Positions 46,627 through 60,318 are shown, counted from the first letter of the stretch. The stretch is DNA of 64,000 nt from Dryas octopetala (GCA_963921425.1 OY992837.1:7661896-7725895), one strand, 5' to 3'. Made by a program: numbers and translations. Notes: generated by a model from the sequence alone, not told the origin.

Positions 46627-48870
46627 TTAAGTCAATTTCCTGGACTCAAGAAAATTCTTCCTCTTGGGTTCACGAGACGAAATATACTCTAGAAAGCTGG
46701 CAAAGTCGGTTTCCTTGTAACGCCTTGGATTTGATTCATCGATGAGTTTTGGCGACGGCCCAACCGAGCGCATGTAAGGAAGGCTATGCAAAGAGGCCAC
46801 TGAAATTCGAACTTTTGTGGAATTCACAAGGACTCTGTGTAGAACACTCTTGTATCTTCCGTTGCTAAATATCTATAATAACAACAAGTCAAAAAGGATA
46901 TGGTCATTAGATTTCGAGTAATACTATACATATTATATATATATATTTTTTTTTGACTCATTTGCACATATGGACGTTTCATGCGAGCTCTACTTTTATA
47001 AGAGGTATAAAATTATTGAACCACATGCGCGCATTTATGTATACCGATCACATTATTGATTACATTTTTAATAAAGACGAAACCCACTTGTATAAATGTG
47101 TTTTGCATATTAATTAATTAAGAGGACAAAATTTTGAGTGAGAAAGTCATGCATACTAGGCCATAATATTGACATTTGATTTCCATGAGTGATTAGACTT
47201 ACTATGTTAGCATAATGACGTAGTATAACGATTCTTCTCAATTTTTTTTTTTTTTTTAAGATGAGATTTGGTCAACAAATATGATTTATATGACATTATT
47301 CTCATAATGGAAAGAGATGTGATTAACAAAGTCATCAATAAGGTAAAAGTTTAATTAATTGGGCAAACATTGAGCTAATTAATTAATAAACTCACTACCT
47401 CAAGGTGATCACCAACGTTGACCACAAAAGAGTTGGGGATTGGTTGAACGGTGACCCATTTGTCTTGGGATTGAACTTGAAGTCCCTCAACTTCATCTTG
47501 GAGGAGGAGTGTGAGGAATCCATAGTCAGAGTGGGGAGGCATCCCTAGGGTTAGATCGGGTTGGGGGCATGGCGGGTAGCAATTGGCAACCATTAGCTGG
47601 CTCCCATCTTCGAATTCTTTTAACAACATCTCATCATCTTCTTCTTCTTCTCTTGTCGGGTTGTTCTTGGTGGGTCCCACAACTCGTAAGCTCTCCAAAA
47701 TGGCATCCATTAGCATTAGGAATAAGTGTTTCGTTTCTTTTGCGTAGGTAGCCGCCAATTTCCTACATGGTGTGCAACAACCAATTATTTAGTCTCAGTT
47801 AATCAGAAACATGTAGCAAATTATTCAAATTTATCATTGTAAAAATTTTAAATTATTGGCTAATTAAGAAGTAATTAAACTAGTTGTTCAAGTAGAGGGA
47901 AAAGAGCTAGTGGCCTCACGAGTCACAGACAGCCCCTAATTCTAGGGCTTTATAATATTATCTAAACAATATTTTAGGCACACATACCCAAACATAAAGA
48001 TCATAGAGAAGGGTTGAATTAAAAAACTATTTCGATCTGTCATAATTCACCACGTACATCTCTATGTAATTCACGTGGAATTTATCTATACAAGTGAGAC
48101 TTATGTCTATATAAGATATTTCTATAAATGAGTCTTGGTTTTTTAAGAATTTTAGTAAATAAATTTTGAAAGTTAACTCAAGTGGTATAAATGAATTTCA
48201 CTTTGTAACAAAAAAGAATTTGTTCGAGGCTGAGATCGAACCTCATGTCGACTGGTGAAGAAGGCCAGTGAGGGAGTGCATCCTCTAGGGGATGGCAGGT
48301 TAGCTTCAAGAAGTCCCTCCAACAAAAGACCTTATCCTTGTTCTGGTTAAAGCTAGTCCCATACCGGACAGGGGCATGCATATCCGAGGACATGTACTTG
48401 GCTCTCTCCTCGAATGGGAGCTCAAAGAACTTTGTGCTCACGTCCACCATACTGCTTATAACATCACTTGGAATCCCATGGTTCACCAGCTGCATTAATT
48501 ATATATTGACCCATAAATTAAATTAATTAATGACCCCACAATTAATGTTGAACTCACTCTCAAACTCAAAGTGATTAATAAGACCCATTACCTGAAAGAA
48601 GCCATATTGTTCACAACCATTGGCCAGGGACTTGAGGACATGGAGCCTGTTTGGACCCTGCAATTCCTTGAAGTCAATGATGGGAAGCTTGAGATTATGG
48701 TTGGGAACATTTGGTTCCTGGTTTGGTCTTGTATTGGGTCGCTCCAAAATGGGCAATATGTACTTGTTTGGAACTCTACTTATTCCACTCTCATACAAGC
48801 GCTTCACTCCATTCTGGTACTGACTATCCCCACTATCAGTTGTACGCAATACTGCCATTGCTGGAGACAT
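46627..48870 (-). CDS. 2-oxoglutarate/Fe(II)-dependent dioxygenase, At2g36690 (GIM2)-like, 378 aa
   Basis: This is a cytosolic oxygenase of the plant DOXC class. Exons are 48592-48870, 48242-48489, 47399-47762 and 46627-46872; phases agree. The N-terminal non-haem dioxygenase domain covers about 50-160 (LPIIDFKELQGPN...GFFQLVNHGIPSDV, FFELPFEERAKYM, RYGTSFNQ). The catalytic core has the iron ligands His253 and Asp255 (PPHSDYG) and His309 (LHRVLVN), and the 2-oxoglutarate grip R319-x-S321 (RISVAS). The family hydroxylates small molecules; the Arabidopsis relative I recall, At2g36690/GIM2, affects gibberellin/ABA balance in seeds. The substrate here is inferred. The ATG at 48870 was chosen, with a second Met four codons on. 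A 5' leader intron (about 48900-49036, GT-AG) and a TATA-like run near 49250-49263 suggest a leader of about 220 nt. Confidence 0.93.
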
Positions 48871-49269
48871 GGAATAATCCACAAGCAAAGCTGGAGAAGC
48901 TGCAATTAGGCACAAATGATTAAGGAAAATTAAGCCCAAAGTGTTGCATATATATATATATAACATATATATTATTGTGGGTGCATGCGCAAATAAATTC
49001 TTGCATATCATGAGTGTATACGATCATAAAAGTCACCTGATCTGAAAGAAAAACAGTAAGAGAGAAGCGTTGTTGTGTGTGCATGAATTTTTCATGTTTT
49101 TGTATAAGGAAGCAAGAGAGGGATAATATAACTACCTTAAAGCTAACTTTTATCCCAAAATAGAATGATAATAAACAAGGAGAGGAGTGGGAATAAAGAA
49201 GAAAGAAATTATATATGATCAAGTTGGGGGATAGTGAGGACGCTTTGGAGCTACATATATATAGGAAAA

Positions 49270-52200
49270 AATCAAGGACTGAACAGTAGCAAGTTTTAGA
49301 GAAACCGGTTTCGGTTTTTTTGAATCCGGAGGAGGCCTGGTTCCTTTCATTCATATGGACAAGGAATTGAAAACCGTTGACAAAAATGAATTCAGTCAGC
49401 TGACTATGCAAAAAATTTAATATAGTAGTGCCTAGTAGCTTTGTCCTCTTTCCTAGAGCCTTCCCCACTCTTCATCTCTCTCTCTAAAATGGTAGGATAC
49501 CATGGCTGACTTTTGGCATGCAGCTCATTCAAATTAAGTACCTAGCTAGGAGGGCCCCTTTCCATCTTGGTCATAATGGTATTTTTATTAATTTTATTTC
49601 AATTTATTTGTTTTTTTATTTATTTTAGGATGAACTAGTTTTATAATTTCTTTATCTACTTTTTCTTGGGGGCTTAAGAATTTCTCTTTGATATATGCCA
49701 TAATCATAGTCAAACTCAAATGTACATATATAGTTTTCACTTGACAAGCCATTTTTGACTACCTAACTAAAATATAAATGTGAACGTACACAATCTCCAT
49801 GAGCTGCATGTATTTGCAGGAAAAGTTCTTGTGTGCTCCCTTTTATATATACTTAATGGATTAATGAGAGAAATGAATTAGAGCTATGAGAATTAATGGG
49901 AAAATTAACCAATCGGGTCAATTGACCTCACTAACCACTACATAGATAGAGTAGCATTAATTGTTAACTCTATTAGCTAGAGATGTGGCTGATAAATATG
50001 ACCAATGTAACATCATTACATATGCGATATGTGTTTATTGCACATGTAGGGTAATTATTGTTACATCATTACAATCGAATTCCTATTTAATAGTGTTTTC
50101 TTTTAGGGTAATTATTGCATATATAATTATTATCCATAATGATTACAAATTTATATATGAGATAATGGAAAAAATTTACCTATACCCATGTTGTAGTGAT
50201 ATGATATCTCTTGAAGAAAGATAAAGACAAAAGATAAGAGAAAAAGAGAGTGAGAAAAGAGAGAGAGCTAATAAGAGAAAGTGAGGACGATGTGATATTA
50301 CAGGGGAATATGTAAATTCTTCTTTGCAATAATTGGATATGACATCAAAATGCAGATTTATACGTACAGTACATTTCTGCTTTATTTATATTCTAACATA
50401 TATATATATATTAAATTATATTTACAGATTACAAATTACTTAAGGATAGATATGGTTGTCGATAGTGATAAGAGCAAGAAAGCAGGTGAATATATGGGAA
50501 GCCATTTTTCGAAGAATCCAAAGGGAAGACGACGATTTCTTTACAAGCACTGGCTGTAAATCACTTACAAAGGATTTTTGCAACTTGCAAGCTTTTCTCA
50601 ACTTCTTTTTCTCTCTTTTTTTTTTTCTCTCTTTATTTCTGTCACTATTTTCGTTGAGTAGTCCACATAAAAGTTCTTATTATTGTCTAGCACTATCTGT
50701 TTCATGCATGAATGACTTTGAGATTGTGACTATATAATATATATTTATTTCCGACCAGCCCAATGTATTTATTTTCTCTTCTTTTTGATACATATATAAT
50801 AAGCTACCCCTTTATTCGTTGATTACGCAAACAAAATTACTATAAAGCTAAAATAAAATTGTATATTGTTATCAGAGCAGAAGAGATATAAAATGGACCG
50901 TTATCATTTGATGTATACCACATTGTAGCTAGGTTGGTTCCACAAGGGAATCCTTTAAAAGAGGATATTCTTTTTAAATTTTATATATACAAAAATTTTC
51001 TTATAAGTTATAACTTATAACCATGATAAGTGTGAATGAGAAGTGTGAGGTATCGTATGAGAAATATTGTAAACATATATATATATAAGCATGCAAGAGT
51101 GAGTCATTGAATTACAAAACACCTATTAAAATTTTGCAAACTAATGATTCGCATATATTTTTCATGTTTATGATCACTTTTTTTGTATTTTTATATATTT
51201 CAAAATGTAATAAGTTACTTTTGTTAAACAAATACTCTTCACAAACACAAAATAGAATAAAATAAAATAAAATCCAGGACACATTAGTAGTATATAGGCT
51301 ATATAGGCCCTTAGAAAATGGATTAAAAGAAAACTCAACCCCAATGATCTCTCTGAATTCTTGCCCCTACACAAACATAGACTATATATCTTGATCAAAT
51401 CAATAAAATATAGCCTTGCATGGAGACCTAGCAGCCAGTCATAATATATCGATCATGTTAACAGTTAACATTTTGGTGGGTTAACTCGCTGAGTCATTGA
51501 TCCATCATATTTGCTTTGTGAATTGTGACGTCCATAATCTATCTAAATCATGATGCAAGTCATGTGAGAACACTATGCTATTGCAGGGGTGCCATGTGGC
51601 AGGCTCGGAGCAAATGGTACTTACAAGCTTTATATACCAATTAAGTAATCAATAATTAAGCTAGAGATGCAATGTTAATGGCCAAAAAAAAGCTAGAGAT
51701 GCAATGTTGGCATATTATTGGCCTACTCAGGGCACCAATTAATCTTCGATCTCCCCCACAATGCAAGCATATAATGCTAAACAACTTGCTCCAAGAACCC
51801 ACAAAAAGATAATTAACAATAAAAAACTAGAAAATCACGTCATAATGACACTCTTTAGTAACAAGCTTATCCATGCATATACAGGCATACAGCTGTTAAG
51901 CTCAAAGTTTTTGTACTTAATTAAATGGTTGTAACCAGTTTTTTATTATGATAATGTTTTCTAAACGTGCGTGTGCATGTATATATGCATGCTTAATTAT
52001 TATATTCTGAAGTTTCCCTAGCTATAGGGTACTTGTAGTACTACTATATAAACCCAACCCAACTAACTTATTCCATCTTATATACCCGGCTGGCCATAGC
52101 TAGGAGGCAGATATTGGTAGTGCTTTCTTTGTAATTAGCATAAAACCATTTCTTTGTTGGATTTATTAGTTGTAAGATTAGGTGAACCCTGACACAAATC

Positions 52201-52775
52201 AGGTTTATGTTTTAAGATTAGAATTAATATAACCTAGCTGGCTAACTTTATATATATATATATATATATTGAAAAAGAATAAATTAGTGTAGATGCATGA
52301 CAAGTATCCTACTTAACCTCTATTGCATTTATTGTTAAAATGTAACAACAAGGTAACATTTATAATCTCTAGGTCGTTTAGCTTATTTAGTTTAGTTTCA
52401 GTTCGTTTTTTTTAGTTTTGTTCGTTTTGAATTTTTTTCTCTTTAATTCTCTTAGTTTATTTGGTATATAAAACTTATATTTGTCTAAAGCGTAATGAAA
52501 ATATGTCTGCAATCGTTAAGGCTCCATATATAATTATGTGTAGCCACTTCTATTAGAGAAATGGTACTCAAAATAGACATTTAATTTAGATGGTATAAAT
52601 AACTTTACTAATATATAATAATTTTTCTGGAAAATAAGATACTACTATTTATTTAAGTTGTGCTCAATTAATGGTCCAAACTTAGGGTCTTTGTTCCCTA
52701 TCCAACTCCCTCAATAGTCAATGCCCCTTCATGTCCATAAATTATCACTGTGAAGCATGTGTGACCTAGGACGGT
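49270..52775. other. Gene-free spacer
   Basis: AT-rich intergenic DNA with many short (AT)n runs (50400, 51080, 52250). The right part of the 2OG dioxygenase promoter lies at its left end. I see no coding exon or RNA gene; open frames such as 50350-50737 lack any family feature. Confidence 0.55.
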
Positions 52776-52777
52776 AG

Positions 52778-52882
<105 letters not shown>

Positions 52883-53654
52883 AGTCAAGTCAATCCCATG
52901 CAAATTAAAAATCGACGACCCTTGTGTGTGGTTAGGGGTGAGGCCAAGCTGGCTGGTTCGCGGCCTACTAGTGGTTTTGTGCTCCATCCCCCCACAACAT
53001 CACCCCAGCGAGTTAAGTTCAAGTCTCTTTTTGTCCTTTACTCCTCATTCGTTGCATGGCTTGGATCCACGTCAGCTCCTCAATATTCTATGCCTCTCTG
53101 TTACTCTCTACCATATAATGCCTTTATATTTTATGCCCTATCGTGTATATAGTCCACGCCCACCTAGCTCACTCACGCACTGCTTTATTTTCTTCCATCA
53201 CCCAAATCAATTTTCTTTTTCTTTTGTGTATATTGGTGGGCTGAAGCCCAAACACCAAAAACAAGTCTAAGGTAACCAATTTTGGACCTAGAAACCCTGC
53301 GCTGGATCACAAAGAAGAGGGGTAAATATATCCAATACCGTGCAGCCCAAACCCACATTAAACCCAACTGCAGCAAAATTATCAACAGGTACTAGTGTGA
53401 TCTGTTCCCGAAACACATACTCTGCAACCTACAAATATCAAATTCCTTTACAATAATACCAGAGATATTAACTATTATCTTAACTTTTGATTACATGTGA
53501 CAAATGACATGTTAGTTTCTAAATAAATGAGGTCTAGTATGCACTCATAAATGAATAAATAAACAATTGCTGAACAAAATAAGGTTTGGGAATTCTTAGA
53601 GATATATGAGAGTATGATTCATTCATGTATATATAGTGTTCATAGTACAAGTGT

Positions 53655-53915
53655 TTAAAGAAATTTAGGCATTCATCCTAAAATCAATTGGCAATGAGAG
53701 GAGTACATAGCCCAAATCTTTATAAGCCACTAAAAAGGCCCTCACATTTTCAATGTAGGATTTATCTCAACACGCCCCCGCACGTATGGCGTCATTTAAG
53801 TCTAACACGTGGATAATTTAATTGGGTGATATAGGAGCACGTGTGGCCGTTAAGCGCATCACGTAGATATCCTGCTCTGATACTGATACCATGAAAAAAT
53901 CTAGGCATCCATGGC
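53655..53915. repeat. Small LTR/TRIM-like dispersed repeat, third copy in window
   Basis: It shares 'cccaaatctttataagccac', 'ttttcaatgtaggattt', 'cacgcccccgcacgtatgg' and 'ctgataccatgaaaaaat' with the family at 42850-43165. Similar repeats in rosid genomes carry 'GCTCTGATACCATG'. No ORF. Confidence 0.5.
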
Positions 53916-53993
53916 TCTCACATTTTCAATGTGAGATTTCTCTCCACAGTACAGTACGTGTTCACAGCAAACTCAAATACATCAGAAACCTAT

Positions 53994-54272
53994 CTAATAC
54001 ACAAGTGATAAATATCCTAATTTACATAAGATAAAGATCAATACAAGAACAGCAGCAGGGGACTTGCACGGCTTGGACTCCTTGCTAGATATAGAATTAG
54101 TATGAGACTCCTTCGTGCATTGGGACTGAACGAACGTGCTGGGCAAGGAGGGTGGTTTATCAATTGCCACATCAATTAGGATCAACGGACAAATCTTGAT
54201 GAGACTAAAATTAGGGTGATTCTCCTCAATGGAAGAAGAGGCAATCTCATCAAAACTAGAGTGTGAGTCAAC
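53994..54272 (-). other. Isolated exon-like open frame of unknown origin
   Basis: After an acceptor-like TCTGTTAG at about 54273-54280 the minus strand stays open through VDSHSSFDEIASSSIEE, NHPNFSLIKICPLILID and KPPSLPSTFVQSQCT to a stop at 53994. Composition is protein-like, but I recognise no family and no partner exon, so it may be a gene or retroelement remnant. Confidence 0.25.
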
Positions 54273-55157
54273 CTAACAGAGGAAAACAACCATTCTTTCA
54301 AGCATCCTTTAAGTGCATTGTGTCATATTCTAATAAAACAGAGGTAACATTTACTCTTATGTGGTGAATCTCACGTGAATCAACGCTAGATGTATGTGCA
54401 AATTAATTATGTTTGAATTAGTGCTACAGTTAATTAAGAGTTTCTCAATTTAATCCAAACTTGGTTACTGATCCAAAATGAACAGAAGAAAAGGAGAGAG
54501 AGAGAAAAAAACTTTTTATCATTTTCCTTGGATGTATCCTAGTTTAGGGTGATTTACTATCTTTTTTATTTTTGTGTGATGCAATTTTTATTTGATATTG
54601 GGAATTAATTAGGACTAGAGTCTTAAAATCCCTAGCATCACCTGAAGGATGGAAGGCTTTCTTTGCTTCCATGGGATGTGATTTTGTCATTTGCATGTTC
54701 ATTTTGCTTAATGCCATTATTCACTGTCACATGACCCAGAAACAGAAACCCCGGAAATTAATAATGAAACAGATCCCCATATATATGTATATATTTAATT
54801 AGCAGCACACCCGCTGTAACTGTAACATACACATGCTAGTCCCATATTTTTTGGATAATTAAAAAGTCACCATACCAATAATTTGCATCATTCACAATGA
54901 TTGAAGACTTGTACATGCAATATGTTGAAACTATTATTTGAAGTATCATGTAATTTTATTACAAGTAAATCGCTTTGGCTGCTGTGATATTACACAATTG
55001 CAATGACAGGATGACAACTTTGAATTCAGATTCCATTCAATATAAAGAAATTTCAGATTTTGAAGTCAACCAAAGAATTCAAAAAACAAAATTCTTCTTT
55101 ACAAACTGTATGCAAATTTATTTGTGTTGAATGAAGATGGAAAGTGAAAGACCCTAG

Positions 55158-56942
55158 CTAGTTTGCAGGAGGCAGGAGGGGGTCTTGTGTAGGTAGAGAG
55201 TGCTTCTGTTTTGCTGTCAAATGTGACAGAAGCCAATAGAGAAAACCTGCAGAGAAAAAACTGACAAACCAGGCATTGTTGTAAATGATCACATATATGT
55301 CTGATACTGAAGAAAGAACCCCAATTTTTTGCAAGAAACCCGGAACCACCGGCAAAATCCCAACGACTAGAGCTGCCATTGCTGCCAAATTGTAGCCTCT
55401 TGAATAGTAGTAATCCCCATAAGGACTTAGGGAGTACAAGTCTTTAATGCTCAAGTTTGTGTGGTGGATAAGATAGTAATCTGTAAGAATTATGCCTCCA
55501 ATTGGACCCAACAGAGCAGAGTATCCAACTAGCCATGTGTAAACAAAGCTCTCACTTGATCTAAGAAGCCTCCAGGGTTGAAATGCAATTCCAAGCAAGG
55601 CTGTGAGAATGGCTCCACTTCTGAAGGTGAACTTTGAAGGACTAAGATTGACAAGAGCATTTGCAGGGGCCACAACATTGGCTGCAATGTTGGTTGTAAG
55701 TGTGGCAAGGCTAACACCAAAAATGGCTAGGATTATTGTTGGGACTCCTCCAATTTGGCCAAGAAGTTGGATTGGATTGGAAATGACACGCCCAAAAATG
55801 ACTTCGGTCGAGCAGGTTACTGCAAGGCCAACAAATGTGAATGCCCCCATGAAGATTGGAAGCCCGGCTTGACCGATAATTTGATCAGTTTGGCTCTTGG
55901 CATATCTGGTGAAATCTGGTATGTTAAGAGCAAGAGTGGCCCAAAAGCTTATGTTTGCAGTGAGAGAAGGGAAAAAGAGGGACCAAAATTGTTTGGAGGT
56001 GAGCCTGGAGGACAAGGAAAGCATGTGGCTAAAGCCACCAGCTTTGACATATGCCCAAGTAAGAAGGCAGGAGGTGAGTACAATGAGGATTGGAGCTGAG
56101 TACTTCTCAAGCTCTCTGATTCCATCCATACCTTTCCAAACAATGGCCAATTGGGCAACCCAAAAGACAATGAAACAAGCAAACTCGAGTGGGGATGTGC
56201 CTAGCCAAGGTAGGAATTGGGACAGAGTGGACTGTTTGATGGAATTTGGTAATAGAAGAAAAATTGCCTCCCCACCAATCCAAGTCTCAATTCCATACCA
56301 ACCACAACCAACCAAGGCTCTAAGAAGAGTGGGAATATGAGCACCATGAATACCAAATGAGGAGCGAGCCAAAACTGGGAATGAGATGCCATAGCGTGTG
56401 CCTGGATGGCCAGTAAGGACTAGAGGGACTAGTAGTATTATGTTGGCAGCTACAACTGTGGCAATTCCTTGCCACCAAGCCATGCCAAGATCAACAAGAC
56501 TACCAGCCAGGTAGTAAGTTGGTACCCCCACAACAAGTCCAACCCAAAGACTGGCCAATTCCCACCGGGAAAAAGTTCGTTGGGCCGGCGTTGTGGGCTT
56601 GAGATCGTCGTTGGTAAGCGTGGGATCGGGCTCGAATTCATTGAATTCGGCGCCAGAAGTGTATTGGGTTGATGCCATGGTGGTGACAATGGGGCTTCTA
56701 AGGGAAAGATGATGGTGAGATTTGCCATGAGTGGTGTTGAATTTGGTAGCTATGGGAGTTGACAATAAAGGAGTGGTTGCAAAGTAAGCAGGTCTTGGAT
56801 TAACTGTTATTGCAAAGGGGAAGGTGGTGTGGGGATGAAGATGGAGATTGGAGCTGAGACATTTGAACACCATGATTCTCTGGGATTCCAGATGAGCGTG
56901 GAATCTGGTATCTGCTTGAGATAGATGATGAGTGGTGGCCAT
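55158..56942 (-). CDS. PLUTO: PLUTO-like plastidic nucleobase transporter (NCS1 family), 594 aa, intronless
   Basis: The predicted protein is an inner-envelope carrier that moves uracil, adenine and guanine into plastids. One exon encodes 594 residues: a Ser/His/Thr-rich, acid-poor N-terminus of about 90 residues like a transit peptide, then an NCS1 core of about 12 membrane segments. Family features are [20 protein letters not shown] (TM1), [41 protein letters not shown], and [15 protein letters not shown]. The length is close to plant NCS1 proteins (about 570-600). The frame opens at 56942, but a TATA-like CCAATATAAG lies at 56956-56965, only 14 bp upstream, so transcription may start inside the first codons. 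Met24 at 56873 ([12 protein letters not shown]) is then the likelier start. The intronless structure matches At5g03555 as I recall it. Confidence 0.94.
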   Translation of the reverse strand: MATTHHLSQADTRFHAHLESQRIMVFKCLSSNLHLHPHTTFPFAITVNPRPAYFATTPLLSTPIATKFNTTHGKSHHHLSLRSPIVTTMASTQYTSGAEFNEFEPDPTLTNDDLKPTTPAQRTFSRWELASLWVGLVVGVPTYYLAGSLVDLGMAWWQGIATVVAANIILLVPLVLTGHPGTRYGISFPVLARSSFGIHGAHIPTLLRALVGCGWYGIETWIGGEAIFLLLPNSIKQSTLSQFLPWLGTSPLEFACFIVFWVAQLAIVWKGMDGIRELEKYSAPILIVLTSCLLTWAYVKAGGFSHMLSLSSRLTSKQFWSLFFPSLTANISFWATLALNIPDFTRYAKSQTDQIIGQAGLPIFMGAFTFVGLAVTCSTEVIFGRVISNPIQLLGQIGGVPTIILAIFGVSLATLTTNIAANVVAPANALVNLSPSKFTFRSGAILTALLGIAFQPWRLLRSSESFVYTWLVGYSALLGPIGGIILTDYYLIHHTNLSIKDLYSLSPYGDYYYSRGYNLAAMAALVVGILPVVPGFLQKIGVLSSVSDIYVIIYNNAWFVSFFSAGFLYWLLSHLTAKQKHSLPTQDPLLPPAN

Positions 56943-57239
56943 TGGCCAATAGCCTCTTATATTGGCTTATTTTGTGTGATTAAAAAAGATTGCTAAAAGT
57001 CAAGTCCCACAAGGTCGAGCATATGGTATGACTTTTCTATCTTGGATCACGACCTAAATGCTAAAAAATGACCAATCAAGTGTCTACTGCGCTAATATAT
57101 TCTATATTTCTATCTTCTTAATCAAACATTTGAAAATTTTCATAGTAAATTACACAACTTAATTTCTTTGATGTTTAGGGAGATTATAATAACATTATCA
57201 ATATTTTCCAAATTTACATCAACCTCCTTCTTTATTATA

Positions 57240-57590
57240 AGTTAGGGCCAGTTTGGATGAAGTTATTTCATGGGGTGGATTTGAATTTGGAAATCAATAC
57301 ATTTGTTTGGATTTAATTTAAAGAAGTGATTTGGATGTTTAGTCCAAATTTAGGATAAATTTAAAAAGGTCAAATCATGAATTTCAAATAATATGTTCAA
57401 TTAGATATTTGAAATCTCATCACCTCATTCTCTCTCTCCCTTATATCCGGCGACCACCGCCGACCAACTCTGACGACCAACTCCGGCCATGACATACATG
57501 TCGGGTCGTCAGAGATGGCCGACGGTGGTGTCCGGTCGCCAAAGATGGTTATGACTTGACAAACTCTAAGGAATGACTTTGAAAGCGACA
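57240..57590. other. Spacer with a transposon-like edge
   Basis: The stretch starting 'gggccagtttggatgaag' resembles ends of plant DNA transposons, but no matching inverted end was found. At 57430-57550 it is GC-richer with Val/Gly-like frames that do not form a gene. Confidence 0.35.
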
Positions 57591-59960
57591 AGATATGACT
57601 TGTGATGTTACTTGATATAATTTCGAGTGCATCAATGGTATAAACAATTAAAATACTTATAGCTACGAACTGAAATTCTCAAGGAACGACTTAAGATACC
57701 CTAAAGCACGACTTGGACCACTCTAGGGCATGACGTGGAAGCGTCATCCTATGACTTGAGATGTCACTAGGAACAATTTGAAATGCATCAATGATATAAA
57801 CATTTAAAATGCCTCGAGCTACGATATGAAATTATCAATGAACGACTTCGTATGCCTTAAGGAACGACTTCGGATGCCTTAAGGAACGACTTGAGAAACT
57901 CTAAAGTATAACTTTGAAAGTGTCAAAACATGACTTGAGATGTGACTAAGTATAATTTGGAATGCATTAAAGGTATAAACAATTAAAATGCCTTGACCTA
58001 CAAAAGTGAAATTGTCAAGAAACGACTTTGGATGCCTTAAGAAACGACTTGAAATTCTCTAAGGTACGACATAAGAAACTCTAGGATATGACTTTAGAAG
58101 TGTCAAAACATGACTTGAGATGTCGCTAAATACAATTTGAAATGCATCAAGGGTATAAACCATTAAAATGCTTAGAGATACGAACTGAAATTCTCAAGGA
58201 ACGACTTAGGTTGCCCTAACGAACGACTTGAGATGCCTTATAGCACGAACTGAGAAGCTTTAGGATATGACTTGAGAGGAGTAAAAACATGACTTGTACT
58301 ATGTACAATTTAAAATGCATTAAGGGTATAAACAATTAAAATGTCATAAGCTACGAACTGAAATTCTCAAGAAATAACTTTGGATGCCTTAAGGAACGAA
58401 TTGAGATGCCCTAAGGAATGACTTGAGATGCCCTAAGGTATGACTTTGGACGCGTCATAACATGACTTGGGACATCACTAAGTGCAATATGAAATGCATC
58501 AAGAGTATAAACATTTAAAATACCTCGAGTTAAGAACTGAAATTCTCAAGTAACAACTTGAGATGTTCTAAGGAACGACTTCAGAAACTCTAGGGTATGA
58601 CTTGGAAAGCGTCAAAACATGGCTTGGAATATCACCTGGTAAAATTTGAAATGTATCAAGGGTATAAACAATTAAAATGCCTTGAGCTACAAATTGAAAT
58701 TATTAAAAAATGACTTGGGATGCTCTAAAAAACTACTTGAGATTCCCTAAAGAACGACTTCAGAAACTCTAGGGTATGATTTGGGAAGCATCAAAACATG
58801 ACTTGAGATGTCACATGGTACAATTTGAAATGCATCAAGGGTATAAACAATTAAAATGCCTCGAGCTACGAACTGAAATTCTCAAGGAACGAAGAAACTC
58901 TAGGGTATGATTTGGGAAGCATCAAAACATGACTTGAGATGTCACGTGGTACAATTTGAAATGCATCAAGGGTATAAACAATTAAAATGCCTCGAGCTAC
59001 GAACTGAAATTCTCAAGGAACGACTTGGTATGTCCCAAGGAACGACTTGAAATGCCCTATGGCACGACTTGAGAAACGCTAAGGTATTACTTTGGATGCG
59101 TCAAGACATGACTTGGGATGTCACTAGGTACAATTTGAAATTTATCAAGGGTATAAACAATTAAAATACATCGAGTTACGAACTGTAATTTTTAAGGAAC
59201 GACTTGAAAAACTCTAGGGTATGAATTTGGAAACATCAAAACATGACTTGAGATGTCATTAAGTAAAACTTCAAATGCATTAAAGGTATAAACATTTAAA
59301 ATGCCTTAAGATACAAACTAAAATTCTCAATGAACGACTTGAGATGACCTAAGGCACAATTTGAGAAACTCTAAGGTATAACTTTGAAAGCGTCAAGACA
59401 TGACTTGAGATGTCATTATGAACAATTTGAAATGCATCAAGGGTATAAACATTTAAAATGTCTCAAGTTACGAACTGAAATTCTCAAGGAACGACTTGAG
59501 ATTCCCTAAATAACGACTTGAGAAACTTTAGGGTATAACTTTGAAAGCGCAAAACATAACTTGGGATGTCACTAAGTATAATTTTGAATGCATCAAGGGT
59601 ATAAACAATTAAAATACCTCGACTTACAAAAGTGAAATTCTCAAAGAACGACTTGGGATGCCCTAAGAAACAACTTGAGATTTCTTAAGGTACGATATGA
59701 GAAACTCTAGGATACGACTTTGGAAGCGTCAAAATATGACTTAGAATGTCACCAGGTACAATTTGAAAGACATCAAGGGTATAAACCATTAAGATGCCTA
59801 AAGCTAGGAACTGAAACTCTCAAGGAACGACTTGGGATGTCCTAACGAACGACTTGAGATAGTCTATAGCACAAACTGAAAAACTCTAGTATATGACTTG
59901 AGAGGCGTAAAAACATAACTTGCACTAGGTACAGTTTGAAATGTATTAATGGTATAATTT
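57590..59960 (+). repeat. Decayed satellite-like tandem array, 131-180-bp units, ~15 copies
   Basis: The marker 'gggtataaacaattaaaat' recurs at about 57637, 57793, 57972, 58152, 58325, 58503, 58661, 58840, 58971, 59150, 59285, 59442, 59599, 59779 and 59951. Spacing is therefore 131-180 bp, most often 172-180. Each unit also contains 20-25-bp sub-repeats around 'aacgacttgagatgccctaa'. The pair at 58762-58890 and 58892-59020 is almost identical, showing a recent local duplication. There is no coding sequence. Confidence 0.88.
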
Positions 59961-60200
59961 GTCTGCTTGTTTACTCCGGCCAAAATTGTTGAGTAGCTAT
60001 CTACAGCCGAGAGGTTGTACTCGGCCGAGAAGTCAAGATTCTTTTTGACTGGTTTTGATTTTCGCTGGTGCTCCTATCCACGTGGCAAGTTTAGGGAAAT
60101 GGCACGTGGAAAATTATTTCTAGTACCAACACCAAGAAGGATGGGGTGATTCAAACAAAGTGACACCTTATCTGCCACCATTCTTGTCCCAGTAAACAGG

Positions 60201-60318
60201 AACATGAACAATCTTATTTACCCGAAAAAAGATCGAAAACATGAACAATCTTATTTACCTAGAAAAAAACATGAACAATCTTAATTACCCAAAAAAAAAA
60301 TCATGAACAATCTTACAA
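60201..60318 (+). repeat. ~35-bp tandem repeat, four copies
   Basis: 'aacatgaacaatctta' recurs four times, followed by 'tttaccc' and an A-run of variable length. Confidence 0.85.

Noticed and set aside
48920..49468. 182-codon minus-strand frame upstream of the dioxygenase
   Set aside because: Composition is AT-driven (Phe/Leu/Ser/Tyr), it covers the leader intron and promoter, and no family is recognisable.
45334..50191. A large CACTA element from CACTACAACA at 45334 to TGTTGTAGTG at 50191, which would enclose the 2OG dioxygenase gene
   Set aside because: The flanking 3-bp words (CAG and ATA) do not match and the subterminal sequences are unrelated; the right-hand word is probably chance.
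55603..56340. Plus-strand frames of 89-147 codons opposite PLUTO
   Set aside because: Antisense shadows of the transporter exon.
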